Positions 11,431 through 24,117 are shown, numbered from the stretch's first letter. The stretch is 64,000 bases of DNA from Bos javanicus (GCF_032452875.1 NC_083876.1:5394001-5458000); one strand, 5' to 3'. The notes: a model not told the origin generated them from the sequence alone. Numbers and translations: made by a program.

Positions 11431-14400
11431 ACGGGCGAGAGGAGCTACCCCGTGTCCAAGGTCAGGGTCGGCAGCCGACAGGAACAACCCCACTTTCAAG
11501 GAGCAGTGGCTGCGCGGGCACAGGAGGCCCTAGAGGAGCTACTCCACGTTCAAGATCAGGAGGGGCAGTGGTTAGGAGATACCCCTCATCCAAGGTAAGG
11601 ATCGGCGGCTGCACTTTGCTGGAGCAGCCATGAAGAGATACACCATGTCCAAGGTAAAAGAAACCCAAGTAAGATGGTAGGTGTTACAAGAGGGCATCAG
11701 AGGGCAGTGAAACCATAATCACAGAAAACTATAGTCAATCTAATCACACTAGGACCACAGGCTTGTCTAACTCAATGAAACTAAGCCATGCCCTGTGGGG
11801 CCACCCAAGATGGGTGGGTCATTGTAGAGAGGTCTGACAGAATGTGGTCCACTGGAGAAGGGAATGGCAAACCACTTCAGTATTCTTGCCTTGAGAACCC
11901 CATGAACAGTATGAAAAGGCAAAATGATAGGATACTGAAAGAGGAACTCCCCAGGACAGTGGGTGCCCAATATGCTACTGGAGATCAGTAGAGAAATCAT
12001 TCCAGAAAGAATAAAGGGATGGACCCAAAGCAAAAACAACTCAGTTGTGGATGTGACTGGTGATAGAAGCAAGGTCTGATGCTTTAAAGAGCAATATTGC
12101 ATAGGAACCTAAAATGTCAAGTCCATGAATCAAGGCAAATTGGAAGTGATCAAACAGGAGACGGCAAGAGTGAACATCGACTTTCTAGGAATCAGTGAAT
12201 TAAAATGGACTGGAATGGGTGAATTTAACTCAGATGACATTATATCTACTACTGTGGGCAGGGATCCCTTAGAAGAAATGGAGTAGACATCATGATCAAC
12301 AAAAGGGTCCGAAATGCAGTACTTGAATGCAATCTCAAAAACGACAGAATGATCTCTGTTTGTTTTCAAGGAAAAACATTCAATATCACAGTAATCCAAG
12401 TCTATGCCCAAACCAGTAACTCTGAAGAAGCTGAAGTTGAACAGTTCTATGAAGACCTACAAGACCATTTAGAACTAACACCCAAAAAAGATGTCCTTTT
12501 CATTATAGGGGACTGGAATGCAAAAATTAGAAGTCAAGAAACACCTGGAGTAACAGGCAAATTTGGCCTTGGAATACAGAATGAAGCAGGGCAAAGGCTA
12601 ATAGAGTTTTGCCAAAAGAACGTACTGGTCATAGCAAAGACTCTACACATGGACATCACCAGATGGTCAACACTGAAATCAGATTGATTATATTCTTTGC
12701 AGCCAAAGATGGAGAAACTATATACAGTCAGCAAAGACAAGACCAGGAGCTGACTGTGGCTCATATCATTAGCTCCTTATTGACAAATTCAGACTTAAAT
12801 TGAAGCAAGTACAGAAAACCACTAGACCATCCAGTTATGACCTAAATCAAATCCCTTATGATTATACAGTGGAAGTGAGAAATAGATTTCAGAGACTAGA
12901 TCGGATAGAGAGAGTACCTGATAAACTATGGACTGAGGTTCATGACATTGTACAGGAGACAGGGATCAAGACCATCCCCATGGAAAAGAAATGCAAAAAA
13001 AGCAAAATGGCTGTTTGGGGAGGCCTTACAAATAGCTGTGAAAAGAAGAGAAGTGAAAAGCAAAGGAGAAAAGGAAATATATAAACATCTGATTGCAGAG
13101 TTCCAAAGAATAGCAAGAAGAGATAAGAAAGCCTTCCTCAGTGATCAATGCAAAGAAATAGAGGAAAACAACAGAATGGGGAAGACTAGAGATCTCTTCA
13201 AGAAAATTAGAGATATCAAAGGAAATTTTCATGCAAAGAAGGGCTTGATAAAGGACAGATATGGTATGGACGTAACAGAAGCAGAAGATATTAAGAAGAG
13301 GTGGCAAGAATACACAGAAGAACTGTACAAAAAAGATCTTCATGACTAAGATAACCATAATGGTATAATCACTTACCTAGAGCCAGACATCCTAGAATGT
13401 AAAGTCAAGTGGGTCTTAGAAATCAGCACAACAAACAAAGCTAATGGAGGTGATGGAACTTCAGTTGAGCTCTTTCAAATCTTGAAAGATGATGCTGTGA
13501 AAGTGCTGCATCTCAATATGCCAGCAAATTTGGAAAACTCAGCAGTAGCCACAGGACTGGAAAAGGTCAGTTTTCATTTGAATCATAAAGAAAGCCAATG
13601 CCAAAGAATGATCAAACTGCCGCACAATTGCACTGATCTCACACCCTAGTAAAGTAATGCTCAAAATTCTCCAAGCCAGGCTTCAGCAATACGTGAACTG
13701 TGAACTTCCAGATGTTCAAGCTGGTTTTAGAAAAGGCAGAGGAACCAGAGATCAAATTGGCAACATCCGCTGGATCATCAAAAAAGCAAGTGAGTTCCAG
13801 AAAAACATCTATTTCTGCTTTATTGACTATGGCAAAGCCTTTGATTGTGTAGATCACAATAAACTGTGGAAAATTCTGAAAGAGATGGGAATACCAGACC
13901 ACCTGACCTGACTCTTGAGAAACCTATATGCAGGTCAGGAAGCAAAAGTTAAAACTGGACATGGAATAACAGACTACGTCAAAGCTTTATATTGTCACCG
14001 TGCTTATTTAACTTCTATGCAGAGCACATCATGAGACACGCTGGGCTTTAAGAAGCACAAGCTGGAATCAAGATTGTGGGGAGAAATATCAATAACCTTA
14101 GATATGCAGATGACCCCACCCTTATGGCAGAAAGTGAAGAGGAACTAAAAAGCCTATTGATGAAAGTGAAAGAGGAGAGTGAAAAAGTTGGTTTAGAACT
14201 CAACATTCAGAAAATGAAGATCATGGCATCTGGTCCCATCACTTCATGGGAAATAGATGGGGAAACAGTGGAAACAGTGTCAGACTTTATTTTTTTGAGC
14301 TCCAAAATCCCTGCTGATGGTGACTGCAGCCATGAAATTAAAAGACACTTACTCCTTGGAAGAAAAGTTATGACCGACCTAGATAGCATGCTGAAAAGCA

Positions 14401-14892
14401 GAGACATTACTTTGCCAACAAACGTATGTCTAGTAAAGGCTATGGGTTTTTCAGTGGTCGTATATGGATGTGAGAGTTGAACTGTGAAGAAAGCTGAGCG
14501 CCAAAGTATTGATGCTTTTGAACTCTGGTATTGGAGAAGACTCCTGAGAGTCCCTTGGACTTCAAGGTGATTCAACCAGTCCATTCTAAAGGAGATCTGC
14601 CCTGGGTGTTCTTTGGAAGGAATTATGCTAAAGGTGAAACTCCAGTACTTTGGCCACTTCATGTGAAGAGTTGACTCATTGGAAAAGACTCTGTATGATG
14701 CTGGGAGGGATTGGGGGCAGGAGGAGAAGGGGACGACAGAGGATGAGATGGCTGGATGGCATCACCGACTCCATGGATGTGAGTTTGAGTGAACTCCGGG
14801 TGTTGGTGATGGACAGCGAGGCCTGGCGTGCTGCGATTCATGGGGTCGCAAAGAGTCGGACACAACTAAGTGACTGAATTGAACTGAACTGA
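11431..14892 (+). mobile_element. BovB LINE, nearly full length
   Basis: The most complete copy by layout. The 5' leader has several GGAGCTACCCC...GTCCAAGG units (11440-11660). A conserved pre-coding block (11760-12000), endonuclease, linker, RT, C-terminal domain and a GAACTGAACTGAA tail at 14892 follow. At about 3.46 kb it is close to the length expected of a whole element. Coding capacity is lost: open pieces lie at 12292-12687, 12942-13349, 13657-13911, 14076-14480 and 14650-14877 in different frames. A deletion of about 20 bases near 13977 removes the residues just before the RT QGC motif. Confidence 0.95.
12292..12687 (+). pseudogene. BovB apurinic-type endonuclease fragment
   Basis: A 131-codon frame covering the middle of the nuclease that nicks target DNA for BovB. 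It contains FNITVIQVYAQTSN and the conserved GDWNA motif (Asp codon 12511-12513). The catalytic Glu of the ISELKW motif lies upstream (codon 12197-12199), interrupted by frame breaks. Further down, in another frame, the usual SDH box is changed (Asp to Tyr near 12762) and followed by a stop. Confidence 0.85.
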
Positions 14893-15744
14893 ATGGGCTC
14901 CTGACTGCCTAAGATCACTGAGAACACAGTTAAACATCAAGGGCACATATGCCAGAGTTGGAGAAGCCCTTGTGGTTGGTTTGTATTCGCTGTGTGCCTA
15001 GGACATATGCACCAGAGTTGGAAAAGTCTCTGGTTGTTTTGTAGCATATCTGCTAGCTTTCCTGTGCAGCACTGGGGTGTGTCTGGGGAGGGATTTAGAG
15101 ATCACCTTGAATCTTATTCAGCTAGGCCATTACTCATTGTTTTTGCCTAACTTCCTACCTAACAGTAATAAAATACTAACGTTTTGAGAACTATCAGAAC
15201 AAAGCCCAAGGAAAAATCTCTGGAAGGATTCAAATAAATCTAAAGATTATATAACTTTAAAATTGCCCATATAACAAATGAAAAAATATGTTTCCAGATG
15301 TATTAAAAATCATTGTTTATCGTACTCACTAAATGCAGAGATGCAAAGTTTAGATGTGACATCTTTAGGTGTAAGTATCACATGACCTCAATTTTTCTCT
15401 CTTTTCTTTCTGGATTGTTCCTTCAAAGGTCTTAATTTGACAGCGAAGGATATATTGATATGTGTGGAGGCTATTTTATATATATATATATATAGAATTG
15501 GAATAAATTTTCCTTGCATCTGCTACTTTGAAATTTTTTGCTCCTATGATATTCATGTTGTTTTTTGCTCAATTTGGCAACTTTATTCAACCAGCAACTT
15601 TACTTGAACACTGATTTTGCCCTTCACTGGAAAATAGTAGACAGTCTGTGGTGCTCTTCAACATTCTGCCTATAAGATCACTGCATTTCATTTACTGCTC
15701 ATCATGTTTAAAATTTACTCATTTCAATGCTGTAAAAGAATCCC
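14893..15744. other. Unassigned sequence with small tandem duplication
   Basis: No gene-like frame. A diverged direct duplication of about 45 bases is visible (14945-14986 and 15003-15044). A short (TA)n run lies at 15476-15495. Confidence 0.5.
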
Positions 15745-15950
15745 CATATACATTATTCCATTTAGTCTTCATACCCTCAAGATAGCTAATGTTATTTTTT
15801 TTAACTTGATAGGAGTTATTTAATATTTAGAAAAGTTAAACAACACATTCTCCAAGTCTGTAACTAATGACTTGAAGAATTGAAATTTGAACTGGGGCAC
15901 TTGGATATAAGAGCTTCCATTTTCAAAGGCCATGCTGTAGAGCCATATAT
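15745..15950 (+). mobile_element. MIR SINE
   Basis: The order of blocks fits the MIR core and 3' part: ATTCCATTTAGTCTTCATA, then GATAGCTAATGTTATTTT, then TTGAAATTTGAACTGGGGCA, then AGCTTCCA. It is strongly diverged, as expected for an element predating placental mammals. Confidence 0.6.
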
Positions 15951-16264
15951 TTAATACATACTTAATTAGTAAACAATTCAAATTTAAAACCTTCCTGCAG
16001 CATCTTTCCTCTTGTTTCTTTGTCAGCCATTTAATGCATATTGATCTATTGCAAAAGCAAAATTGTGTTAGGAGACAGCATGAACTGATGGGACAGATAG
16101 GAACATATTGTTTAATTATGTTAAGGACTGTGTAAATGTCAGTGAGAAAACTGTTGCTAATTTTAAAATAAAAATAGAATTTATTTTACTTCCCATCTGA
16201 AATTGAATTTGTGGTCCAAATATGGACAATGATAATATAAATCTAAAAAACCCAGATCTTTATT

Positions 16265-16470
16265 GCTATATATGAAAGAGGCTTGATTTTGAAATCAGAT
16301 ATAGGTTGCATCCATTTCTCTGATTTTATTTAATTGAATTAAAGATTATCTTTGTTCATAAAATAAAAGGAAATAACACCTTGATTCTATAGTTTTAGAA
16401 ATTAAATGATAAATATAGTATAGACTTGAGCACTCTGCTTTATGTTCAGTAAATACAATTGTTTCTTCAA
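16265..16470 (-). mobile_element. MIR SINE
   Basis: The plus strand shows the reverse-complement MIR pattern: TTCATAAAATAAAAGGAAATAA, GAAATTAAATGATAAATA and TTCAGTAAATACAATTG correspond to the blocks for 'cat-ctgtaaaatgggga', 'attaaatgagataata' and 'ctcaataaatg'. Diverged, so only moderately certain. Confidence 0.55.
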
Positions 16471-17596
16471 TATTTCTTCACTGTCTCCATGTTCTAAACA
16501 GAATACACTCAGGTCAAGGTATCTGGATCAGTACACAATATTTTCCATTTTTATATTTATTTGCTAATAAAGTCATTCACTTAACAAATATTTATTGAAA
16601 GTACCTCCCTCTTCATCTATTGAAGCTATATTTCTATTCCACAAGAAGATGGATATTTGATATTGAATAACAAATTTGTGAAGGTGATTTTATGAATTTA
16701 AGTTATATAAAGTTATTTATGAGGACACTCAACTGAAAATATGAGACTTTTCTCAGTACTCTATGAAAATAAATTTAGGTAAGTTTAATTTTAATAAAAG
16801 TGAAAGTCAAAATTCTTCTTTATAAATTGTTACTTGGAAAATAATGAAGATTAAGCATAAAGAACTGTCAGAAAAAGTATTATAAAGATCATTATTTTCT
16901 AAAATAAAACAATGAAAGCAATAAATACTATAAAATGAATAAAGTTAGTATTTGATATGGAAAAGATATTTCTGAACTACACATAAAAATATTGTACCAA
17001 AGTCTAATTTTTTTTCAAGCAAAAAATTATAAACAACATTTAAAATTGGTGGACAGATTGCATATATATATATATAATACATATTTGGTTAGTTAAATGG
17101 GAAATAAATGAATATTTAAATATAAATATGTGCATAGGTTTTGAACAGGCATCCTCCAGGGACAGAAGACATCAATAAATGTGTAAGATTTTAAATATTC
17201 TGGTAATATTTGCGAAGACTTCAAAGCACTATCCTGAAACAAAGCTTGTTCTTATATGAACAAGCAATATAAACACAGTCTAGAAGATGATATGAAAACA
17301 TCAGTTACTTTTTCTCATATGTCAGCTGACTGTGTATACCAAAGTTCTCTCTTTTTTCTTCATCATCTCCTTATTTCTTTGATGAAATTAACTCCTTCAT
17401 TAGTCCCACTGGACATAGTTCTCATAGGAGGCAAGAATGATCTGAAACATTTTAGCAGAAGTTGAAAAACAAATACCAAACTGGGGATTAGACTAGTGGA
17501 AACAGCCTCTGAAATGGTGGGCATTAAATAAGGACAAATACAAATGGAATACAGTTTTATTAGCAGAGGTTCTATTAATCTTCTTGAGCCCTAGTC
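16471..17596. other. AT-rich unassigned sequence
   Basis: A fragment ATTCACTTAACAAATATTTA at about 16573 resembles the end of MIR or L2. A short (TA)n is at 17061-17077. The 69-codon frame at 17256-17465 has no recognisable domain. Nothing else seen. Confidence 0.4.
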
Positions 17597-17607
17597 AGAT
17601 GAGCAAT

Positions 17608-17879
17608 CGACGAAGGCCCTGGCACCCCACTCCAGGACTCTTGCCTGGAAAATCCCATGGATGGAGGAGCCTGGTAAGCTGCAGTCCATGGGGTCGCTAA
17701 GAGTCGGACACAACTGAGTGACTTCACTTTCACTTTTCCTTTCATGCATTGAAGAAGGAAATGGCAACCTTCTCCAGTGTTCTTGCCTGGAGAATCCCAG
17801 GGATGACGAAGCCTAGTGGGCTGCCGTCTTTGGGGTCGCACAGAGTCAGACATGACTGAAGTGACTTAGCAGCAGCAGC
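17608..17879 (+). mobile_element. Bov-A2 SINE with target duplication
   Basis: Two Bov-A units, ending in AGCAGCAGCAGC. The same 11 bases, AGATGAGCAAT, flank it at 17597-17607 and 17880-17890. Confidence 0.95.
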
Positions 17880-17890
17880 AGATGAGCAAT

Positions 17891-18344
17891 GATCAGTTCA
17901 CAAGGCAGAAAGGAGATGTAGCTGGATATTAAGATGTGGAAAATGGGTGATCCTGGAAGCCTGCAAGTGAGAAGCATGTTCTCTTATTGCTCCTGTCTTC
18001 CCTGCCAGAAGAAAGATTCTAACTGCAAGTCTAGAATCACCCAGGCCACAAAACATGTATACAGCAGCTAGATTTAGCTTGATTATTTGGGACTGATGGA
18101 CGAGTTAATGTGAAATAAAACTTTGGCCATGTTTACACCAGATTCAAGCAAAAACCCCAGTAAAAACTGTTATTTTGCCCAAACTGTATATCATATCTGT
18201 AGAGCATACTGGATCCAATCTGCAAAGCTGTGTATAGATACATCTTTCTCTATTTCTTCTCTGTGATTAGCATTGTCATGACCACATAAAAATAAATCAG
18301 TAAGGCACAATTTAGCCTAGATAATAATTTAGATATACTCAGCA
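17891..18344. other. Unassigned sequence
   Basis: No open frame or repeat family recognised between the Bov-A2 and the old L1. Confidence 0.4.
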
Positions 18345-19734
18345 CCACTTGTTTAAGGGATTAGATTTTCCCCATCATATATTCTTACCTCCTAGTTTGT
18401 TTGATTGACCATAATGACCTGGAGTTATTTCTGAGCTCTCTATTCTATTCCATTAGTCTATTTATTTGTTTTTGTTCCAATATCATGCTGTTTTCCTTAC
18501 TGTAGTTTTGTAGTATAGACTGAAGTTTCAAAACTTTGATCTTTCTCTTATCAAGATTGCTTTGTCTATATAGGATTCTTTGTGTTTACCTAAAAGTATC
18601 AAGATTATTTGTTCTAGTTCTGAGAAACATATCTTGGGTATTTTGATAGGGGTAACATCAAATATTTAGATGGATCTTTTAACAATAATAATTCTTCCAA
18701 AACATGACACAAAATATCCTGCCCTTTATTTGTATCTTCTTTTCTTTTCTTTTTTTCTTAAATATCTTATAGTTTTCACAGTACAAATCTTTTATCATCT
18801 TGTTTAATTTTTTCCTAAGCATTTTATCCTTTTTCATGATTGCAAAAGGAATTGATTTTTTTCTTTCTTCTAGTTTATTATTATTGTTCAAAATGCAGTG
18901 TTTCTGTATATTTATTGTGTATCCTGAATATTTACTGAATTAATGAATTAGTTCTAATAGTTTTTGATGCTGATGTTAGCGTTTTCTAGATATAGCATTA
19001 TTTTATCTGTAAACAGTGAAGTTTTACTCTTCCCTTTCAGTTTTTATTGCTTTTATTTATTTTTCTTTGATTGCAATGGCTAGAATTTCCAGCATCATGT
19101 TAATTGAAGTGACAAGAGTGGTCATCTTTGTCTTGTTTCTGATCTTGGAGGATGAGCTTTTCACCTTTGAGTATAATGTTAGTGGTAATTTGGTAATAAA
19201 TAACTGTATTAACTTAATGTTTATTTCTTCTATTCTAACTTTGTTGACAGGTTTTATCATGTATAGATGTTGAATTTGATAAAATGTTTTCTCTGGATTT
19301 GTTGAGATGATCATGTGATTGTTATCCTTTGTTTTCCTAAATGAATGTTTGATTAATTTGACAATATTGAATCATCCTTTGCTCCTTGAAACAAATTCCA
19401 TGTAATCATGATGCATAATTTTTATGTATTGTCAAATTTGGTTTGCTAATGTTTTGAGGATTTTTACATCTATATTTGTTAAGGATATTGGCCTGCTATT
19501 TTCTTTATTTGTGCTATCTTTATCTAGTTTAGGTATCAGAATAATGCTGGCCTCATAGCATAAGTTTGGCAGTGTTACTTCTTCAATATTTTAGAATACT
19601 CTGAGAAAAAGTTATTGATACTTTAAATATTCAATAGAATTCATCTGTGGAGATATCATGTCCTGAGCTTTCATTTGTTGGGAGTTTTATTACTATTATT
19701 AATACTGATTCAATTTCATTACTGGTGATTGGTA
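18345..19734 (-). mobile_element. Old L1 (L1M type), ORF2 part, antisense
   Basis: The plus strand shows the familiar antisense L1 ORF2 text: CAGCACCACTTGTTTAAGGG, CCATTAGTCTATTTATTTG, TTGAGATGATCATGTGATTG, TAGTTTAGGTATCAGAATAATG. Heavy divergence and stops rule out function. The same element resumes at 20709, at 21517 and, beyond the retrovirus, at 31771. Confidence 0.9.
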
Positions 19735-19746
19735 TGTTCATATTTT

Positions 19747-20696
19747 TTTTCTTTTTTTTTTTCCAAGTTTGCATGTCTTTTTTTTTAAAATTTTTTTAAA
19801 TTTTAAATTATTTTATTTTATTTTTAAACTTTACAATATTGTATTGGTTTTGCCGTATATCAACATGAATCTGCCACAAGTATACACGTGTTCCCCATCC
19901 TGAAACCTCCCCCCTCCTCCGTCCCCATAGCATCCCTCAGGGTCGTCCCAGTGCTCCAGCCCCAAGCATCCAATAATGTGCATTGAACCTGGACTGGTGA
20001 CTCATTTCATATGTGATATTATACATGTTTCATTGCCATTCTCCCAAATCATCCCACCCTCTCCCTCTCCCACAGAGTCCAAAAGACTGTTCTATACGTC
20101 AGTGTCTCTTTTGCTGTCTCACATACAGGGTTATTGTTACCATCTTTCTAAATTTCACATATATGTGTTAGTATACTGTATTGGTGTTTTTCTTTTTGGC
20201 TTACTTCACTCTGTATAATAGACTCTAGTTTCATCCAACTCATTAGAACTGATTCAAATGTTTTCTTTTTAATGGCTGAGTAATACTCCATTGTGTATAT
20301 GTACCACAGCTTTCTTGTCCATTCATCTGCTGATGGACATCTAGGTTGCTTCCATGTCCTGGCTATTATAAACAGTGCTGCAATGAACATTGGGATACAC
20401 GTGTCTCTTTCAATTCTGGTTTCCTTAGTGCGTATGCCCAGCAGTGGGATTGCTGGGTTGTAAGGCAGTTCTATTTCCAGTTTTTTAAGCAATCTCCACA
20501 CTGTTCTCCATACTGGCTGTACTAGTTTGCATTCTCACCAACAGTGTCAGAGGGTTCCCTTTTCTACACACCCTCTCCAGCATGATTGCTTGTAGACTTT
20601 TGGATCGCAGCCATTTTGACTGGTGTGAAATGGTACCTCATAGTGGTTTTGATTTGCATTTCTCTGATAATGAGTGATGTTGAGCATCTTTTCATG
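19747..20696 (-). mobile_element. L1-BT 3' end inserted into the old L1
   Basis: About 950 bases of young bovine L1 in antisense: poly-T, TTTTTAAACTTTACAATATT, then the C-terminal ORF2 region (frame 20148-20501 minus encodes MWRLLKKLEIELPYNPAIPL). TGTTCATATTTT occurs at both edges (19735-19746 and 20697-20708), matching one copy in an intact L1 and giving a 12-base target duplication. Confidence 0.93.
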
Positions 20697-20708
20697 TGTT
20701 CATATTTT

Positions 20709-21420
20709 CTATTTCTTCTTAATTAAGTCTTGGGAGATTGTACATTTTTAAGTTTGTGTCCATTTCTTCTACCCTGTCCATTTCATTGGTAGTATTTCTG
20801 TGATTGACTGTAACATTGTATTTTTATTTCTTATTTATGTAGACTCTCCTTTTTTTTTTTTTTTCCTGAGGAGGCTAATTAAAGGCTGATAAATTTTGTT
20901 TATATTTCAAATAATCAGTTCTTAGTTTCATGATCTTCTCATTGTTTTTCTCAGTGTTTATTTTGTCAGTTTCACTCTCATTTTTATGACATATTTACTA
21001 ATTTTGGATTTTGTTTGTTCTTTTTCTGGCTTGCTTATATATAACATTAGGTTTCTTATTTGATATTTTTCTTGTTTCCTGAGGTAAGCTCATATTACTC
21101 TAACCTTTCTTTCAGAATTCCTTTTGCTGTATCCAATAGATTTTGAATTGTTTTAATTTTTATTCATGTCCGATACTTTATTTGCTTTTTGATTTCTTCA
21201 GGGACCCTTTAATTATTCAGGAGTATATTGTTTAGCCTCCATGTGGTTATGATTTTTGTAGTTTTCTTTTTCTTGTACTTGATGTGGCCTCATAGAATTG
21301 TGGTCAGAAAAGATGTTTGACTTGTTTTCAATTTTCTTAAATTTACTATGTTTTACTTTGTGGCTGAGAATATGATCTATCCTTGATCATGTCCCATGGG
21401 CACTTAAAAAAGAATTCTGC
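20709..21420 (-). mobile_element. Old L1, ORF2 continuation, antisense
   Basis: Continues directly from 19734 after removal of the L1-BT: TCTATTTCTTCTTAATTAAG, CTTAGTTTCATGATCTTCTC, GTTTAGCCTCCATGTGGTTA, GTGGTCAGAAAAGATG, ATGATCTATCCTTGATCATG. Confidence 0.88.
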
Positions 21421-21516
21421 TGCTTTTTGAAGGTCATGAAATTAAAGGACTCTTGCTCCTTGGAAGAAAAGCTATGGTGAACCTAGACAGTGTATTAAAA
21501 ATCAGAGATACCACTT
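21421..21516 (+). mobile_element. Short internal BovB fragment
   Basis: GTCATGAAATTAAAGGACTC through GAACCTAGACAGTGTATTAA to CCACTTTG matches the C-terminal BovB coding region. Neither end is a natural BovB end, so it did not arrive as a normal 3'-anchored insertion in its present form. Confidence 0.8.
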
Positions 21517-22200
21517 TGATATATACTGTATATTTCCCTTTACCAGTGACACTTTCCTTTCATAATTTTTATATTTCTAGTTGTCTTTTCTGCTTACAGA
21601 AGGCCTTTAACATTTCTCATAAATCCAATTTAGTGGTGCTGAACACTTTTAGATTTTAATTGTCTGTAAAACTTTTTGTCTGCCCTTCTAATCTGAATGA
21701 TATCAGCATTCTGAGTAGAGTAGCCCTGGTTGTAGGGTTTTTTTTTTTGTTTTTTTTTTTCATCACTTTAAATATATCAGGCTACTCACTACTCACCTGC
21801 AAAATTTAGGTTGAAAAGTCATCTAATAGTTTTATGTGTTTCCCTTGCATAAAATTATTTGCTTTCCCCTTGTTGTGTTTAATGTTTACCTTTAATTTTA
21901 TCAAATATATTTTTAAAATTTTTGTCATATTAATTATAATGTCTTTGTTGGACCTCTTTGAGTTTATCTTCTTTGGAACTCTGTGCTTTCTAGACCTGGA
22001 TAGGGTATCTGTTTCTGTTTCTTTTCTCAGGTTTGGAAAGTTTTCAGTTATTTCTTCAAATAAGTTCTTTATCTCTCTTTTTTCTTCTTCTTCTGGGACC
22101 CTTTAATGCAAACATCTGTATGATTGATATTATCTCAGAAGTCTCTTAAACTATCCTTATTTTTTTTTAATTATTCTTTTTCTTCCCCCCCCCTTCCCCA
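21517..22200 (-). mobile_element. Old L1, upstream region, antisense
   Basis: TATATTTCCCTTTACCAGTG, TTCATAATTTTTATATTTC, AAGTTTTCAGTTATTTCTTC and TCTTCTTCTGGGACCC form the order known from antisense mammalian L1M sequence. The 90-codon frame at 21834-22106 is antisense noise in this repeat. The next piece of the same order lies beyond the provirus, at 31771. Confidence 0.82.
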
Positions 22201-22225
22201 TTCAGCTTAAGTAAATCGATTATAT

Positions 22226-22589
22226 TGTTCAGTAGTTAGAATAGGAAAAGGAGTCCAGAGTGGTGATGGCTAAAAGACAAAGAAGGGAAAAGCCCACAAA
22301 AGAAGGTTCAAAGACCAGAGGACCTCAGGTGAAACAAACAGTTCTGGCTAGCCCAATTTACATAAGGCAGGCTCAAGGGAGGAGAAAAAGCATATAAAAT
22401 GAGGAGTGAAAGTTGAACTTTTTCTTTCTTTCTTCTCTTTGCATTGTTTGGGTTGGCCTGCCCTCATGCCTCTAGGATGTATTTTCCTTTGCTTGCCAAA
22501 TAAAACTGAGCTGTAACATTAGTCTGTCCATCACTTCAAATTTTTGCTGTGGTGAGACAGAACTGAAGAAATTACACACTCTCCTGACA
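22226..22589 (+). repeat. 5' LTR of the endogenous retrovirus
   Basis: Begins TGTTCAGTAGTTAGAA and ends CTCTCCTGACA, aligning with the 3' LTR at 31392-31770. It contains a TATA box (22393-22399) and an AATAAA poly(A) signal (22499-22504), so U3, R and U5 can be told apart. Some U3 sequence is shorter than in the 3' LTR (around 22300-22325). Confidence 0.85.
22393..22399 (+). promoter_or_regulatory. LTR TATA box
   Basis: TATAAAA, about 105 bases before the AATAAA. The matching box is at 31578-31584 in the 3' LTR. Expected to have driven the viral transcript. Present activity is unknown. Confidence 0.65.
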
Positions 22590-23209
22590 TATATGGTGTC
22601 ATTTCTCAGATGTAACCTCGCTGAAACAACATAGGCTCAGCCCCCACGAGGTAGAGGCCAAGCACAGTAGAAGCTCAACTCAGTGAAAGCTCCCGTGGTG
22701 GAAGCAGAATGTGAAGAAAACCCAGCGCAGTGGAAGTGACAAGAAGCCTGGCATGTTGGAAACCAGGACAGCTAAAACAAACTCTGCTGAAAACTCATGT
22801 GGCTCAATCTCAAATTCCAGACCTCTGGTTAAGATAGGAAGTAGGTCCTTGATCCTATGACTGGAAGGACATATGACTAACAAAATCTTAATTCGTTTAC
22901 AATTTCTTGTTTCTTGTTTCCTCAACCCCCTCTGTGAATGGGCGAGTGGCAGTGGGTACAATTGAGGGACTCAGGCAGGGGCTACTTAGGAGCTGTTGCC
23001 CAAAAGAGTGGGGATTCTTTTGTTCTTAATCTTCTTTGTGCCAAGGATCAGGAATATGAGAACTGTGAGTGCAGGTCAGGTATTGAGCAGATTTTCTGAC
23101 AGGTTATGAAGGGGATTCCTCAGCACGTTTTTCCCACTATTTCTTCTTCCCAACCTTCAGCTCCTCTCTCCCAGGACTTGAGCCTGGCCAAAACCCACGA
23201 TGCCTAGTT
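22590..23209 (+). other. Retroviral leader region
   Basis: Non-coding stretch between the LTR and an inserted solo LTR. It has a short internally repetitive part (22655-22740) with recurring GTAGAAGC/GTGGAAGC motifs. No gag matrix frame is seen. Confidence 0.5.
22594..22611 (+). promoter_or_regulatory. Candidate primer binding site
   Basis: TGGTGTCA starts four bases after the LTR end, as expected for a tRNA 3'-end complement. The first eight bases fit a leucine-tRNA type site, but the rest does not match well. Tentative. Confidence 0.3.
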
Positions 23210-24114
23210 TGAGGACCTAATGAAGCTCAGGCTCTTGATATCTCATTGCAAAACATTCACTGAGAGACACAGCAATAGGTAAGAGGTAGATTTGTTTGGA
23301 TTGAGAGAGAAGCACACTCCAAGAGTGTGGGCCATCACGGAGGGCAAGTGCAGTGGTCATGAATGTTATTTGGTTAGTTTTCAGGAGCTAGGGGATTTTA
23401 TATGTTAATGAGTGGGACGATCTTTCCAACAATTGGGGAACCACCCACTCCTCAGGCTTTTGCCAGTGCTTTGGGACAGTCCTGGCACCTCTGGGTGTGT
23501 CATTTTGCTTGCAGATCGAGGATCACAATTTAGTTGAATTTGACTTGTCATCTTGGACCCATTTGATTTTAATCAGTTTATGTTATGCTCTTGGGCTATG
23601 CCATTCTTTCAAAAGTTTTCCCCTGTCCTCTTCCCTCCTGTTTCATGCTCTTCTCCTGAGCCCTGTCTGGGCCCAAAATGTTGCCTCTACAATCTTCTGG
23701 AGGGATAACCAGAAAATAGCTAGCCTTTGGGAGGGAAATACTGTATAATGTCTAATCCCTCTAAATATTCAGGCCTTCATCTTCCAAGTTTCCTACAACA
23801 TGTGCTAGAACAGCACCTCTCAGTGAACCTGCTAGGGTGGGTGACAGGCACACAATGTCTGCTAGAAGTCCATCTGTTGGTGGCCTCCCTTCAAGGGCAA
23901 TTGGGCTTCCAGGGATGTTTGCCACTTTGGGAGTTTTCCCTGAAGGCTGTTTGGGCCCAAACCTTGCAACTCTTCTCCTAAAGTTACAAACATACCCCTG
24001 AATCAAACCTCAACTCCACTTTTATGAAACATCTTGTCTGTTGCCTCTGATCAATTTGTTCTTAAGCTAATTCCTAACTCCTACAACTGGGACACTGCCC
24101 CCATGTAGGCAACA
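23210..24114 (-). mobile_element. Solo LTR of a second retrovirus, antisense
   Basis: On the minus strand it starts TGTTGCCTACATGGGGGCAG and ends CATTAGGTCCTCA. A TATAAAA box (plus-strand 23396-23402) is followed by CCCTCCGTGATGGCCCACAC and a U5-like region, the usual LTR arrangement of about 905 bases. No internal genes accompany it. I cannot name the family and no clear target duplication is visible. Several 60-85 codon frames inside it are chance. Confidence 0.7.
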
Positions 24115-24117
24115 TCA

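Noticed and set aside
23727..24006. Overlapping 81-84 codon frames as genes
   Set aside because: They lie on opposite strands within an LTR and show no domain.
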